Shown in pieces: positions 23,274 through 24,026 of a stretch of DNA of 24,026 nucleotides. Below the pieces are notes generated by a model. That model was not told the DNA's origin. It was given only the letters and a program-made list of their open reading frames with translations, and did no database searches. Location of the stretch: NCBI GenBank assembly GCA_016839905.1, contig JAEOTJ010000221.1, forward strand, positions 1 through 24,026. Reading direction: 5' to 3'. Within the stretch, counting starts at the first letter, position 1, and every line of letters begins with the position of its first letter. Position numbers and translations under genes: made by a program. This stretch comes from Promethearchaeota archaeon (GTDB lineage Archaea; Asgardarchaeota; Lokiarchaeia; Sigynarchaeales; SOKP01).

Positions 23274-24026
23274 ATGAACGATAATAAAATATAAGACCAA
23301 ATAAAATCTTTTATAGATTGTAAGACTTGCTTGGATGGTTGTGATACTTATGCTGTGACTCAAAACATTTTTCAATCTCCAAATGGAAGGTTAAGAATTG
23401 CAGAAAAAATATTTAATGATCAAGAAATCTCGAAAGATGAGCTTACTGGAATCTATACGTGTACTTTATGTGCTGCTTGTGATTTAATCTGTCCAGAAGC
23501 AATTAACATTACCAATATAATACATTCCTCAAAAATAAAATTAGTAGAGGTTGGTAAGGATCCTTTAGAAATACATAAAAAAATAATTCAAGGGATCATA
23601 GAAAACGATAATTCGGTAGGGGGCAAACCAGAAGATCGATTAAATTGGCTACCTGAAAAATATAGAGAAACCGAAACCTTTGAAAAAAAAAGAGACTAAT
23701 ACCCTACTATTTTTAGGATCTATGTCTTCATTCCAAGTGAAGGAAAGTACCTCTGCTCCTTATGAAATATTGAAAAAAGCAGATCATAATATTAAGATTT
23801 TCAAAAAAGAACCTTGATGTGGTGAATATGTCTATGCTACAGGAAATGATAAATTAACCAAGAAGATTTTTGAAAAAAATATTAATTTATTTAGGAAATA
23901 TCATGTTAAAAATTTAAAAGTCACATGTGGGGGGGTGCCTATATGCTTTTAATACGGTTTATCGAAAAAATTTTAAAGATTATGATATAAATGTCCGACA
24001 TGTTGTTGAAGTTATTCATAAACTGG
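23274..24026 (+). pseudogene. Decayed Fe-S/CCG-domain oxidoreductase (HdrD/GlpC/LldE-like), 3' end missing
   Basis: ATG at 23274 follows the radical SAM gene by 12 nt and reads MNDNKI, then meets TAA (23292-23294). Beyond it the same frame gives the ferredoxin region 'DCKTCLDGCDTYAV' and 'YTCTLCAACDLICPEA', i.e. two 4Fe-4S motifs. The first Cys of motif one is apparently replaced (SFIDC). An extra A in a run of nine (23683-23691) shifts the frame. In the new frame 'LLFLGSMSSF' has Ser where the CCG domain has Cys, and 'KKEP-TGA-CGEYVYATGN' has TGA (23815-23817) in place of the first Cys of CCG. An extra G in a run of seven (23929-23935) precedes 'CLYAFNTVY' and 'DYDINVRHVVEV'. Intact relatives pass electrons between Fe-S clusters and a quinone, thiol or flavin partner. 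At least five lesions argue for a dead gene; the window ends before its 3' end. Confidence 0.8.

Noticed and set aside
23683..23935. Programmed ribosomal frameshifting in the Fe-S oxidoreductase
   Set aside because: Two shifts, a nonsense codon and lost cysteines in one gene fit decay or sequencing error. No known recoding signal was seen and the family does not use frameshifting.
1..24026. tRNA or rRNA genes, integrase, transposase
   Set aside because: Scanned all gaps on both strands by eye; no cloverleaf with a T-arm consensus, no rRNA stretch and no recombinase motifs were found.

Overview
This AT-rich window (roughly 25-30% G+C by eye in most lines) reads as the chromosome of an archaeon, most likely an Asgard (Lokiarchaeia-like) archaeon. 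The pointers are two stand-alone Roadblock/LC7 proteins, a ScpA-type kleisin, very large sequon-rich surface proteins with a signal anchor and a C-terminal membrane segment, a vWA protein carrying two C4HC3 RING/PHD-like zinc fingers, TATA-like boxes with short leaders, and T-run terminators. At least six genes can only start at TTG. No rRNA, tRNA, CRISPR array or insertion sequence was seen. The taxonomic call is inference.

Layout. 1-508: 5' part of a secreted beta-helix (NosD-like) protein. 509-983: non-coding, but holds a remnant of the 5' end of methionyl-tRNA synthetase (metG) that ends in a 19-bp foldback. 984-3669 (minus): vWA/double zinc-finger protein and an M20 (ArgE/DapE-type) deacylase. 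3794-8716 (plus): a 1640-residue surface protein. 8771-9996 (minus): a Roadblock protein and a SAM methyltransferase, divergent from an ATC-hydrolase-family protein (10101-10754). 10855-13458: a distinctive, more GC-rich block with a TIR-LRR protein and a second Roadblock protein, whose 3' ends share a sequence that includes the last Roadblock codons and a hairpin plus T-run. 13670-17941 (minus): a giant beta-helix protein with twelve glycine-rich (GGX) insertions, four Ig-like repeats and a membrane anchor. 18185-20940: kleisin ScpA, a metallo-beta-lactamase hydrolase, a small winged-helix protein and a lysine-rich charged protein. 20994-24026 (plus): an operon of N-formylglutamate amidohydrolase-like protein, nitrilase-family amidohydrolase, radical SAM activase (NrdG-like) and a decayed Fe-S/CCG-domain oxidoreductase that runs off the window.

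How the genes fit together. Three are cell-surface proteins of one style: N-terminal signal, many N-x-S/T sequons, and, in the two complete ones, a C-terminal anchor with a basic cytoplasmic tail. The TIR-LRR/Roadblock pair is the best candidate for an undescribed system. It is a putative NAD-cleaving TIR joined to a leucine-rich-repeat sensor without the usual NTPase module, set beside a small GTPase-regulator-type protein, and its 3' end looks recombined from a Roadblock locus. The terminal operon combines two amide-bond hydrolases with anaerobic radical chemistry and a broken electron-transfer gene, which suggests an anaerobe that handles acylated amino acids or amides.
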